Assembly (NCBI GenBank): GCA_964497585.1
Contig: CAZCDS010000097.1
Span: forward strand, 1 to 18,528
Source of the DNA: CAZCDS01 sp964497585
Lineage (GTDB): Bacteria > Desulfobacterota > Desulfomonilia > Desulfomonilales > Desulfomonilaceae
Direction of reading: 5' to 3'
DNA length: 18,528 nucleotides
Below are positions 1-7,945 of this stretch, one piece after another; position 1 is the first letter of the stretch; every line of letters begins with the position of its first letter. Position numbers and translations under genes: made by a program. The notes under the pieces were generated by a model, which saw only the letters and a list, made by a program, of their open reading frames with translations, ran no database searches and was not told the origin of the DNA.

Positions 1-160
1 CCCCCCACTTACGTACAGGCCCTGGCAATCAAGTACTTCTCAGGACAATATATAACACACCAAGAAGGGATTGGAGAGGTGAGAGTAGAACCAGCGAGGC
101 ACAAAGGTACAAAGAAGAATGAACGCACGGAGCATCCCGGCAAGTTCATACTCCTTGCGA
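1..160. other. Gene-free left edge downstream of pstB
   Basis: I see no credible coding sequence here on either strand. It lies directly downstream of the pstB stop codon. In many genomes phoU follows pstB, but no start codon with a ribosome binding site is visible on the minus strand, so phoU is either further left or elsewhere. No clear hairpin followed by a T tract is seen, so the end of the pst transcript is not located. Confidence 0.5.
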
Positions 161-991
161 TCAACCGAACCGTCCGGTGACGTACTCCATGGTCTTTTCG
201 ACTTTGGGGTTGGTGAAGATTGTGGACGTCTCACCGTACTCGATGAGCCGACCGAGATACATGAACGCAGTATTGTCGGAGACTCGGGCCGCCTGCTGCA
301 TGTTGTGCGTCACGATGATGATCGTATATCTCCCCCGCAGCTCGTCGATAAGGTCCTCTATCTTGGCCGTGGCGACAGGGTCGAGCGCTGAGCAGGGCTC
401 GTCCATGAGCAGCACGTCCGGATCCGCGGCCACGGCCCTGGCTATGCACAGCCGTTGCTGTTGTCCTCCCGAGAGGCCCAGGGCATTATCCGTCAGGCGG
501 TCCTTGACTTCATCGAAGAGCGCGGCCTGTTTGAGCGCGGTCACGACGGTCTGATCCAAGGTCTTTCTGTTTCGGACACCGTCCACGCGCAGCGGATAGA
601 TGACATTATCCGCCACGGTCATGGGAAACGGGTTCGGCTTCTGAAAGACCATCCCCATGGTCTTGCGCAGGCCGATGACATCTACGTTCGCGCCGTATAT
701 GTCCTGGCCGTTGAGGAGCATCTTGCCTCTCGTGGTAAGCCCCGTGATCAGATCGTTCATTCTGTTGATCGATCGCAGGAGCGTAGACTTGCCGCAGCCG
801 GACGGGCCGATGAGGGCAGTGACGAGACCCTTTTCCACGGCCATGGACACGTTGAAAAGGGCCTGATTGTCTCCGTACCAGAGATTGAAATCCTCAACGG
901 AGAGCAATGTCCCGTCCGGACCGGCCTTGGTGTGGTAGACCGTGTCTCCGTTGTCACTGACTCTATTCATAGGTTCAAACCTTTTCTCCAT
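161..991 (-). CDS. pstB: Phosphate ABC transporter ATP-binding protein PstB
   Basis: PstB is the cytoplasmic ATPase of the PstSCAB high-affinity phosphate importer and powers phosphate uptake through PstC and PstA. All ABC hallmarks are visible: Walker A GPSGCGKST (about residues 62-70 from this start), Q-loop in MVFQKPNPFPM, signature LSGGQQQR, Walker B LLMDEPCSALDP and H-loop VTHNMQ. The QKPNPFPM and YYG/WYG-type N-terminal motifs are typical of PstB rather than other importers. The length of about 276 residues is normal. Start is uncertain: a TTG at 1003, an ATG at 991 and an ATG at 970 are in frame, the last with AAAAGG about 9 bases upstream. It starts shortly after the pstA stop (1018), so it is translated from the same operon transcript. 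Family identity is near certain. Confidence 0.97.
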   Translation of the reverse strand: MEKRFEPMNRVSDNGDTVYHTKAGPDGTLLSVEDFNLWYGDNQALFNVSMAVEKGLVTALIGPSGCGKSTLLRSINRMNDLITGLTTRGKMLLNGQDIYGANVDVIGLRKTMGMVFQKPNPFPMTVADNVIYPLRVDGVRNRKTLDQTVVTALKQAALFDEVKDRLTDNALGLSGGQQQRLCIARAVAADPDVLLMDEPCSALDPVATAKIEDLIDELRGRYTIIIVTHNMQQAARVSDNTAFMYLGRLIEYGETSTIFTNPKVEKTMEYVTGRFG

Positions 992-1017
992 CGCATTCGT
1001 CAATTCCGGAAACGACT

Positions 1018-2880
1018 TTAGAAATGACCGGCAAAGAACTTCTTCTTGAGCCGATTGCGGACATAGATGGACGTGAAGTTCATGGCAAAGACCAAGGCGA
1101 TCAGCAGAAAGGTGGTCACGTACACCATAGGTCGGGCTGCCTCTGAGTTTCGGGATTGGAACCCCAGGTCGTAGATGTGGAATCCCAGGTGCATGAAGCT
1201 CCGTTCGAGATGGATGTACGGGAAGAAGCTGTCAATCGGGAGTTCCGGTGCCAGTTTGACGACGCCCACGAGCATCAGAGGCGCAACCTCTTCGGCTCCT
1301 CGGGCCATGGCAAGAATCAGACCGGTCATGATTCCGGGCAGTGCTCGAGGCAAGACAATATGCTTGATCGTCTGCCATTTGGACGCGCCGCAGGCAAGCG
1401 AGCCCTCTCGCATCGACTGCGGCACAGCCGCGAGAGCCTCCTCCGTGGCCACAATCACCACGGGAACCGTGAGGAGGGCCAGAGTCAGAGAAGCCCAGAG
1501 TAGGCCGCCCGTTCCGAAGGTCGGATTGGGGAGCCTTTCCGGAAAGAAGAGCCGGTCTATGCTCCCGCCCACAATGTACGCGAAGAAGCCGAGGCCGAAT
1601 ACGCCGTAAACGATTGACGGCACCCCGGCAAGATTGTTCACGCAGATTCGGACCACGGAGACGAGCGCACCCTGTTTCGCGTATTCCCTCAGATAGAGGG
1701 CGGCCACCACACCGAAGGGCGCCACGGCCAACGCAAGGAGAACCGTCATGCAGAGCGTCCCGAATATGGCCGGCATGACCCCGCCCTCGGTATTAGCCTC
1801 CCGGGGATTCTGGGTGAGAAACTCCCGCCAGCGAGAAAAATAGATTCCGAGCTTCTGGGAGAGTGACAGGTCATTGGCCGGATAGAGGCGTACGAGTTGA
1901 GAGAGCTTGAGCTTCTTCTCTTTGCACGTGACATCCGTGAGGGTCATCGTATACTTCGCGTCCACTGCCTTGATGCCGCGCGCTTCCTTTGCCAGCTCTT
2001 GGTGCCGGGCGTTGAGCCTGGGGGCTTCGGCCTTGTATTCCTTTTCCGCGTGCTTGTATGCGGGGCTGTGCTCACCGCGTTGCATCGCGATCTTCTTCAG
2101 AGCGAAACGCCCTTGCTCCAGGACGTAGTTCACCCTCCCCATCTCTTTGCTTTGAAGCTCCTTCAGGCGCTCCCTTCGTCTCGCGGCCTCGTCCAGGGCT
2201 GTGGCAAGTTCGGACAGGTTCTGAGGATCAATCTTGATGGTCTTTCCGTTCAGGTCGACCGATTTGATCCGTCCGATAAAGGGACCCCACTCGAGCCTCT
2301 CGAAAAAGAACAGGTCCTTGGGCTTCGTCGCCTTGACCGTATCGAAATCGGGAATCCATCGGAAGTCTTGGTTGTAGAGGTCGTAATTGCCCGTTCTGTA
2401 GAGCGTTCGATCGGCAAAACCTTTGTTAGCTTTGATGCGGTTTCGGATTTCTTCGGGCAGCTTCTGGAGGATGTCCGGCCCCGGTCGGTACGACTCGGTG
2501 CGGAAGTGCTCACCCGCCACGATTCCGCCGTCACGCAGAGAGACAACCTCGATAGGCTTCGGATAGAAGGTCGCCACACCATTGCAGAGCACGAAAATCA
2601 AAAAACCGATGATCATGAAGATCCCGATGACCAGGGCGCCTCCCAGACCCCACACGAAGGGCTCTCCTCGGGCGCGGAAATCCCACGCGGTTGAACGCCG
2701 GGTCGTTACCGGTTTTCCGCCGGAGACTTTCGCCTGTTTCTCCTCAAGCTCAGGCGGCTTGCGCGCGGGCTGCGGCGCGCTTTGCCCATCCTCGCGTGGC
2801 TGAGGTTGTGTCTCTGATTCTCCGGTTGCGTCACGTGGCTCTTCCACGGCTGACGTCAATCCTTCAGGATTGCTCTTCAT
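1018..2880 (-). CDS. pstA: Phosphate ABC transporter permease PstA, long form
   Basis: This is an inner-membrane permease subunit of the phosphate importer. The C-terminal third (about residues 365-620) is a standard BPD-type permease with the EAA loop GSLACGASKWQTIKHIVLP near residue 490, which docks on PstB. The protein is 620 residues, about twice the size of E. coli PstA (296). The extra part is a proline- and charge-rich cytoplasmic head (1-70), one membrane segment (about 73-99, containing GIFMIIGFLIFVL) and a roughly 260-residue hydrophilic, partly coiled-coil domain that should face the periplasm. Long PstA proteins with such N-terminal extensions occur in several Proteobacteria. The ATG at 2880 has AAAGG about 9 bases upstream. 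It lies 12 bases after the pstC stop and 26 bases before the pstB ATG, so these are co-transcribed. Confidence 0.95.
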   Translation of the reverse strand: MKSNPEGLTSAVEEPRDATGESETQPQPREDGQSAPQPARKPPELEEKQAKVSGGKPVTTRRSTAWDFRARGEPFVWGLGGALVIGIFMIIGFLIFVLCNGVATFYPKPIEVVSLRDGGIVAGEHFRTESYRPGPDILQKLPEEIRNRIKANKGFADRTLYRTGNYDLYNQDFRWIPDFDTVKATKPKDLFFFERLEWGPFIGRIKSVDLNGKTIKIDPQNLSELATALDEAARRRERLKELQSKEMGRVNYVLEQGRFALKKIAMQRGEHSPAYKHAEKEYKAEAPRLNARHQELAKEARGIKAVDAKYTMTLTDVTCKEKKLKLSQLVRLYPANDLSLSQKLGIYFSRWREFLTQNPREANTEGGVMPAIFGTLCMTVLLALAVAPFGVVAALYLREYAKQGALVSVVRICVNNLAGVPSIVYGVFGLGFFAYIVGGSIDRLFFPERLPNPTFGTGGLLWASLTLALLTVPVVIVATEEALAAVPQSMREGSLACGASKWQTIKHIVLPRALPGIMTGLILAMARGAEEVAPLMLVGVVKLAPELPIDSFFPYIHLERSFMHLGFHIYDLGFQSRNSEAARPMVYVTTFLLIALVFAMNFTSIYVRNRLKKKFFAGHF

Positions 2881-2892
2881 GGGAGTTTCCCT

Positions 2893-5493
2893 TTACAACT
2901 GCATGGAACGTTTTCTGAAATGCAGACGCACCAATTCCGCGACGGTGTTGATGACGAAGGTCATGGCAAACAGTACGAGTCCTGTCAGGAAAAGAACGCG
3001 GTAGAGGGTGTCGTCCTTCGGCGCTTCGGGCAGCTCCACCGCAATATTGGCCGAGAGCGCACGGAGTCCGTTGAAGATGTTCAGATCGATCAACGGGGTG
3101 TTGCCCGCGGACATAACTACGATCATGGTTTCTCCGACCGCTCGCCCCATGCCGATCATCACCGCGGAGAATACTCCGCTGATCGCAGTGGGAAGTACCA
3201 CCCAGAGAGCGGTCTGCCAGGGCGTTGCACCGCACCCGAGACTTGCGGATCGGAGGTGATCGGGAACCGCGTTCAGCGAGTCCTCGGCAAGCGTGTAGAT
3301 GATCGGTATTACCGCGAATCCCATGGCGAATCCGACGATGAGTGTGTTGCGCTGGACGTATGTGCCGACGAAGCCGCCCCGGGGATCAAAGCCCAGCTTG
3401 TGCAAAACCAGCGCGCATATGTAGGAAAGACCTATGGTGGCGACGGCGATGCCGAGCCATCGTCCCAGATCCATGAGAGCGGCCGTGAACGGAGCGACCG
3501 TCTTCATGAACTTCGCGAAGGTACGCCCAAAAAGCCGGGACGCGCCCGTTGCGACGACGACGGCTGACACGGGCATTAAGAGGAGGAACCAAAAAGGCGT
3601 GCCGCTACCCATGTCCCCGTTGACCCAAGCTTTGAAGTTCCCGTCGAAGAAGAGACGCTCAAAGGTCGGGCCGAGAGCGTATGCGCCATATAGGGAGAGA
3701 CCGACGATCAAGCACATACAAGCGAACTTGGGCACTCCTTCCAACCGGACCGCGATCGGTGGAGGCACCAATTGCCACAGATAGGCCGCGAGGATGAGGG
3801 AAAGAGGCAGGACCACAAAGACCAGCAAAACTGCTGCGATCCAGGTCTCCACGATGGGAGCGAGCACCAGCGCGGCGACGAAGCCGAGTACCACGGAAGG
3901 CACCGAAGCCATGATTTCTATCGACGGCTTTATACGACCGCGTATGGACGGCTGAAGGAATTCGGAGGTAAAGATTGCCGCCAAAATGGCGATGGGGATC
4001 GCAAAAAGCAATGAATAGAGCGTGGCCTTGACCGTCCCGAATATGAGCGGGACGAGGGACAGTTTCGGCTCAAACGCCTCGGTCGCTCCGGTCGACTGCC
4101 ACGTGTACGAGGGCCGGTCATAGCCCTCATACCAGACCTTCCCCAGGAGCGTGTGGAGCGAGGTCTCGGGATGGGGGATGGTGAGATTCCAGAAATTGGT
4201 CGTGCCGTCCGAGGCCATGGTCAACAGGCCGTCACGTCTCGGCGCGAGCGCAATCCTGCCCGTTCCCCGGGTTTGTTCGGGTCCCTCTTCCTTGAGCTTG
4301 AGCAGGGTTCTCACGCTGGTGCCGTGTCTGATCCAAACGTCTCCGGAGGCATCGCCCGTGGCAAAGGTTCTCCCCTGTTGACAAGGAGAAAATGCCACAA
4401 TGGGAGCGGGTTGCGGCTCAAAGGTCCGTGTGTGTACCAGCGAATAGCCGTCCCGGGACTCGGCATCCTTGCGCCTCAAGAGGAAAAAGATGTTTAGCGA
4501 GCCGTCCGAGCCTCCCACAACGATCGAACTCTCCCCCAGGAGGTACGAGAAGAGGTTGAGTTTCACTCCTTTCGGAACGACGGTTGCTGCTTCCGCAAGA
4601 AAAGGCTGGGAGATCTCACGTGTATTGAAACGATAGACCTTGCCCCTTCTGTCGGCGAAGTAGACCGTGCTTGCCAACTCATTCACAAGCGCGTAGCGTA
4701 CATCGGCCTGTTTCGGCAGACGCGGAAGCTCCGCGCGTCTCACATCTCTCGTCAATTTACGAGTGAACAGGTTGAGTTTTGACTCGACAATGAAAAGGTA
4801 CCCGACACGCTCGTCGTCCATAGCGGCCATGATCTGCGTCGGTCTTTCCCCAAAGCGGCTGAACCGGTAATCGATTGCAATGATCGGGCTGCCTGTCTTG
4901 GATACCTTGATGGGCTCGTCCAGTTTGAACTCAACCCAGGTCTTTCGAATCTGATTGCCTGGAACAATCGAGTACACTGCTCGTCCGTCGGTACTGTCCC
5001 TTGCGTCGAGCTTTTTCAGCCCCTTGGGCAGTGCTGCGGGCGAAATGATGTCCGTTTTGTGCTCTATGGTGCCGAAACGGACCGTGCCGTCGGAAAAGCC
5101 GAAGGCCAAATGACGGCTGTCGATGGCCTGGGAGAACGCTGACACACTCTTGCCCGAGAAGTCGAGCGGGATCGACTCCAGCGGAACACCCGTTTGCGGG
5201 TGCCACGTGGTGAGGACCCCCTTTGCGCCGACTCTCACGGCCAGGCTCTTGAACTCGTCAACGGAGATGGCGAGCATCTTCTCTGCGGGAGGTTTCAGTT
5301 TGTACTCACGGTGCGATTGGACACTCCCTCCTTTGAACAGTGGCGCGACCTGCGAGAACAGAAAGACCATCATCCCGAGAACTGCGGCTATGACGAGTAT
5401 CCCGCCAACAGTGATGATCCGGTCGGCCATTTTGTCGACGATCAATACGGAACGACGGGTCTTTCGGGGCCCGGCAGTTCGTGACTGTGTCAT
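2893..5493 (-). CDS. pstC: Phosphate ABC transporter permease PstC with beta-propeller-like N-terminal domain
   Basis: This is the second permease subunit of the phosphate importer, 866 residues against about 320 for E. coli PstC. Residues about 26-49 form a membrane anchor. Residues about 55-460 are a predicted extracytoplasmic domain with WD40-like strands, for example FGFSDGTVRFG, VVGGSDGSLNIFF, ATGDASGDVWI and MASDGTTNFWNL. The permease part begins about residue 475 (FGTVKATLYSLLFAIPIAI) and carries the EAA loop SASLGCGATPWQTALWVVLP near 748. An insertion with extra membrane segments separates the first helices from the conserved C-terminal half. Start ATG 5493 has AAAGG six bases upstream. 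The 278-base gap to pstS holds two hairpins, so this gene is probably expressed from pstS readthrough at a lower level. The propeller may bind a partner or anionic polymer, which is inference. Confidence 0.94.
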   Translation of the reverse strand: MTQSRTAGPRKTRRSVLIVDKMADRIITVGGILVIAAVLGMMVFLFSQVAPLFKGGSVQSHREYKLKPPAEKMLAISVDEFKSLAVRVGAKGVLTTWHPQTGVPLESIPLDFSGKSVSAFSQAIDSRHLAFGFSDGTVRFGTIEHKTDIISPAALPKGLKKLDARDSTDGRAVYSIVPGNQIRKTWVEFKLDEPIKVSKTGSPIIAIDYRFSRFGERPTQIMAAMDDERVGYLFIVESKLNLFTRKLTRDVRRAELPRLPKQADVRYALVNELASTVYFADRRGKVYRFNTREISQPFLAEAATVVPKGVKLNLFSYLLGESSIVVGGSDGSLNIFFLLRRKDAESRDGYSLVHTRTFEPQPAPIVAFSPCQQGRTFATGDASGDVWIRHGTSVRTLLKLKEEGPEQTRGTGRIALAPRRDGLLTMASDGTTNFWNLTIPHPETSLHTLLGKVWYEGYDRPSYTWQSTGATEAFEPKLSLVPLIFGTVKATLYSLLFAIPIAILAAIFTSEFLQPSIRGRIKPSIEIMASVPSVVLGFVAALVLAPIVETWIAAVLLVFVVLPLSLILAAYLWQLVPPPIAVRLEGVPKFACMCLIVGLSLYGAYALGPTFERLFFDGNFKAWVNGDMGSGTPFWFLLLMPVSAVVVATGASRLFGRTFAKFMKTVAPFTAALMDLGRWLGIAVATIGLSYICALVLHKLGFDPRGGFVGTYVQRNTLIVGFAMGFAVIPIIYTLAEDSLNAVPDHLRSASLGCGATPWQTALWVVLPTAISGVFSAVMIGMGRAVGETMIVVMSAGNTPLIDLNIFNGLRALSANIAVELPEAPKDDTLYRVLFLTGLVLFAMTFVINTVAELVRLHFRKRSMQL

Positions 5494-5527
5494 GGGGAAC
5501 CTTTCCCTCTTACGTGCTCATGCCTTG

Positions 5528-5555
5528 CACGCAGACAGAAGTACAAACCTGCGTG
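5528..5555 (-). repeat. Inverted repeat 35 bases upstream of pstC
   Basis: CACGCAG at 5528-5534 and CTGCGTG at 5549-5555 form a perfect 7-bp stem with a 14-base loop. It lies in the pstS-pstC intercistronic spacer, close enough to the pstC ribosome binding site to influence translation. There is no T tract after it on the minus strand, so it is not an ordinary terminator. Confidence 0.4.
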
Positions 5556-5718
5556 TCTGGACTCAGGGGCCTTCGCACCTGAACGCGAATATGAACCGAG
5601 AGCGGGGTGCGTCCTGGGTAAGCCTTTGGGGAGACTGACAATTCTTCCAACCGAACCGATCCGGATCAGCGTAGTACCTATTTCGGGTCGTCATGACCTG
5701 ATTGAGTTCATGGAACGC

Positions 5719-5744
5719 GGATCGGAGCCATAAGGCTCCGATCC
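5719..5744 (-). repeat. Perfect 11-bp hairpin after pstS
   Basis: GGATCGGAGCC at 5719-5729 is exactly complementary to 5734-5744 across a 4-base loop (ATAA on the plus strand). It starts 28 bases downstream of the pstS stop. On the minus strand it is followed by GCGTTCC, not by T residues, so it does not read as an intrinsic terminator. By analogy with malE-malF and other binding-protein operons it likely protects the pstS mRNA 3' end from exonucleases or partly attenuates transcription into pstC, so that PstS is made in excess. Confidence 0.7.
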
Positions 5745-5771
5745 CCACCCCGGTATTGCTGTTTCGAGGGT

Positions 5772-6740
5772 CTACTTGGCCAACCCGATTTTCTTCATGT
5801 CCTCGTCGGCAAGCGCCTTGGAAACCGGATAGAAACCGTCTTTGATGACGATCTTTTGACCGGCCCGAGAATAGACGTATTTGATAAATTGTCCCATCAG
5901 GGGAGACAAAGCTTCTTTGGGCTTCTTGTTGAAATAGATATAGAGGAACCTGGCCAGCGGATATTTGCCCGAGTACGCATTAGCCGCGTCGGCCGCGTAG
6001 CACTCGCCTTTCTTCCTGGACAGGGGAACCACTCGCACGTCAGCGGTCTTGTACCCCACACCGGAGTAGCCGATCCCGTACTTGTCCGAGGCGACTCCTT
6101 GGACAACCGCGGAAGAGCCGGGCTGTTCCTTGACACTGTCTTTGTAATCGCCTTTGAAAAGAGCCACCTTCTTGAAGTAAGCGTACGTACCGGAAGCCGA
6201 GTTACGACCGTAAAGCGAGATCGGCTTGCCGGCCCATTCGCCTTTGAGTCCCACGTCGCCCCACGTCTTGATGTCTTTGGCATAGCCACCCTTGCGGGAT
6301 TTTGAGAAAATCCCGTCAAGCTGCTCGAGGGTCAGGCACTTGATCGGATTGTCCTTGTTGACGAAGACCGCCAACGAATCAACCGCGACACGTACTCTGG
6401 AAGGCGGATATCCGTACTTCTTTTCAAACGCCTCCTTCTCCTTGTTCTTCATTTCCCGGGACATGGGACCGAATTGAGCAGTCCCTTCAATAAGTGCAGG
6501 AGGAGCGGTTGAGGAGCCCTTACCCTCGATGGAGAATTTCACGTTGGGGTAAATGGCCTTGAAGCCTTCAGACCAGAGGGCCATTAAGTTGTTCAAGGTG
6601 TCCGAGCCGACGGTTTTCAGATTCCCGGAAACACCGCTGGCCTTCTCATATTTAGGCAATCCCTTGTCCACCTCCAGAGCGAAGGCCGCCCCAGCCGCCA
6701 AAAAGCAAACAAGGGTCGCCAATACCAAGATCTTCTTCAC
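5772..6740 (-). CDS. pstS: Periplasmic phosphate-binding protein PstS
   Basis: This is the substrate-binding protein that captures phosphate in the periplasm and delivers it to PstC and PstA. The first 21 residues are a Sec signal peptide (MKKILVLATLVCFLAAGAAFA). Typical binding motifs of the PBP phosphate family follow: GSDTL, GKGSST, FGPMSREM, the AVDSLAVFVNKDNP strand and GRNSASGTY. The length of 322 residues is normal. The start is GTG at 6740, supported by a strong GGAGG six bases upstream, and the next residues form the signal peptide. It is the first gene of pstS-pstC-pstA-pstB. The upstream gap contains PhoB-like direct repeats, so phosphate-starvation control is expected. Some relatives in this family bind other oxyanions, but the pst context settles the function. 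Confidence 0.96.
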   Translation of the reverse strand: MKKILVLATLVCFLAAGAAFALEVDKGLPKYEKASGVSGNLKTVGSDTLNNLMALWSEGFKAIYPNVKFSIEGKGSSTAPPALIEGTAQFGPMSREMKNKEKEAFEKKYGYPPSRVRVAVDSLAVFVNKDNPIKCLTLEQLDGIFSKSRKGGYAKDIKTWGDVGLKGEWAGKPISLYGRNSASGTYAYFKKVALFKGDYKDSVKEQPGSSAVVQGVASDKYGIGYSGVGYKTADVRVVPLSRKKGECYAADAANAYSGKYPLARFLYIYFNKKPKEALSPLMGQFIKYVYSRAGQKIVIKDGFYPVSKALADEDMKKIGLAK

Positions 6741-6783
6741 CTGTCACCTCCGAATGATTTGTCTCTGCTGACTTCGGAAAAAT

Positions 6784-6797
6784 CAATCTCGAGATTG
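6784..6797. promoter_or_regulatory. 14-bp perfect palindrome in the pstS leader
   Basis: CAATCTCGAGATTG reads the same on both strands and lies about 43 bases before the pstS start, downstream of the likely promoter. It could be an operator for a dimeric regulator or a short mRNA hairpin. No specific regulator can be named. Confidence 0.3.
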
Positions 6798-6810
6798 GGT
6801 TCAAAGATGA

Positions 6811-6905
6811 GAGTGTTATGTTAGAAAAGTGTTAAGGCAGAAATAGAAAACGATGAAGTCTCAGGGGAAAATGTGCTGCAATAACAATTTGATATCATGA
6901 CAGAA
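6811..6905 (-). promoter_or_regulatory. Candidate Pho regulatory region of the pst operon
   Basis: Read on the minus strand, TTTTCTA occurs at 6850-6844 and again at 6828-6822, exactly 22 bases (two 11-bp turns) apart. TAACA occurs at 6834-6830 and 6823-6819, 11 bases apart. PhoB and PhoP proteins bind tandem 11-bp direct repeats, so this spacing fits, although the bases differ from the E. coli consensus. A further CTGTCATGATATC at 6903-6891 matches the first half of an E. coli Pho box, without a good second half. The segment is AT-rich and about 70-165 bases upstream of the pstS start. No clean -10/-35 pair could be assigned. Confidence 0.35.
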
Positions 6906-7056
6906 ACGTGATCAGGGCAATGCTTATTAACCATGCGGAAACGCTGCACGGCACTTCAGATCAGAGAAATCCTTTCGAACGCCGTGCGAGCAGCATTCCG
7001 CTCTGTCGCCCTCAAAAGACAGGCTCTAAGAGGCGATGTCTCGTTGGCCCAAGAGA

Positions 7057-7851
7057 TCAGAAACGAAGGGAAAGGCTGAAGAAACCCTCAATGATCTGTC
7101 GGCCGGCAAAGACGTAGAGGACCGCGGCAGCCGCGATAAAAGGTCCGAAGGGAATCGGTGTCGTTGATTTGGTCGATTTGACCATCATACCTGCCAATCC
7201 GACAACTGATCCAACGAGAGAGGAGACCAGCAGTACGAATACGACTCCGTACGGACCGGTGAAGGCTCCGATCATGGCCAGGAGCTTCACGTCCCCTCCT
7301 CCGAGGCCTTCCACGTGCCGCAGCCATTCATAGATGACCGCGGGGATGTACAGCACCGCGGCGCCAAGGAAGGTCCCGACAAAGGTCAATTTCCAGTCCA
7401 TTCCGGGTATGAATCCACAGATTGCCGCGGCCATCCCGACGGGAATACCGTTGAGGGAAATTGCGTCCGGGATGATCATATGCTCCAGGTCGATCCGAAA
7501 GACCGCGATCATGGCTGCGGTGAAAAGACAGAACACGACCGTGGTCGGAGCGACCCCGAATCTGAGAAAGACCCCTGTGAACGCACAAGCGGTGACAAAC
7601 TCGGTAACAGGATACCAAGCAGAGATCTTCGTTCTGCAGTCCCGGCATCGTGTTCCGAGGATGAGATAGCTTATAATAGGGATGTTGTCGTAGAAGCGAA
7701 TAGGATGCCCGCATTTCGGGCACCTCGATCCCGGTGATACGAGCGATTCTCTCCTTGGGAGGCGGGCAACGACCACATTGAGGAAGCTGCCGACCGCGGC
7801 CCCGAACAGGAAGGCATAGAGACCGTAAAAAACAGTCGTGTGAGAGCTCAT
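7057..7851 (-). CDS. pilD: Type IV prepilin peptidase / N-methyltransferase (PilD/GspO family)
   Basis: This inner-membrane bifunctional enzyme cleaves the leader of type IV pilins and type II secretion pseudopilins and methylates the new N-terminus. The N-terminal half has GAAVGSFLNVVVARLPR and two CxxC pairs (CPKC, CRDC) typical of the zinc-binding methylase segment. The two catalytic aspartates are in RIDLEHMIIPD and GLGGGDVKLL. Several hydrophobic segments follow. From the ATG at 7851 the protein is 264 residues, the usual size. A longer in-frame extension to 8073 would add a basic, non-membrane leader and overlap the upstream gene, so I reject it. There is no strong ribosome binding site. 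The gene is 94 bases downstream of the SLOG-like gene. It implies that the cell builds type IV pili or a type II secretion system, although no pilin gene is in the window. Confidence 0.94.
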   Translation of the reverse strand: MSSHTTVFYGLYAFLFGAAVGSFLNVVVARLPRRESLVSPGSRCPKCGHPIRFYDNIPIISYLILGTRCRDCRTKISAWYPVTEFVTACAFTGVFLRFGVAPTTVVFCLFTAAMIAVFRIDLEHMIIPDAISLNGIPVGMAAAICGFIPGMDWKLTFVGTFLGAAVLYIPAVIYEWLRHVEGLGGGDVKLLAMIGAFTGPYGVVFVLLVSSLVGSVVGLAGMMVKSTKSTTPIPFGPFIAAAAVLYVFAGRQIIEGFFSLSLRF

Positions 7852-7945
7852 GGCAGCACCGCGGCTTGATCTCCGGCGTGTATAGGAAAAGAGACCCTCT
7901 CCCCTCGCCGAGTGCGTGCTCCAGTACCATGAGCCCATCCGCCAG

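Larger units (their letters stand above)
6741..7056. other. Intergenic region between pilD and pstS
   Basis: This 316-base stretch holds the pstS ribosome binding site, the palindrome at 6784-6797 and the Pho-like repeats. The part from about 6910 to 7056, just after the pilD stop, shows no convincing gene, promoter or terminator. Confidence 0.5.

Noticed and set aside
1897..2694. 265-residue plus-strand open frame over pstA
   Set aside because: It is a reverse-strand shadow of the clear PstA reading frame in GC-rich DNA.
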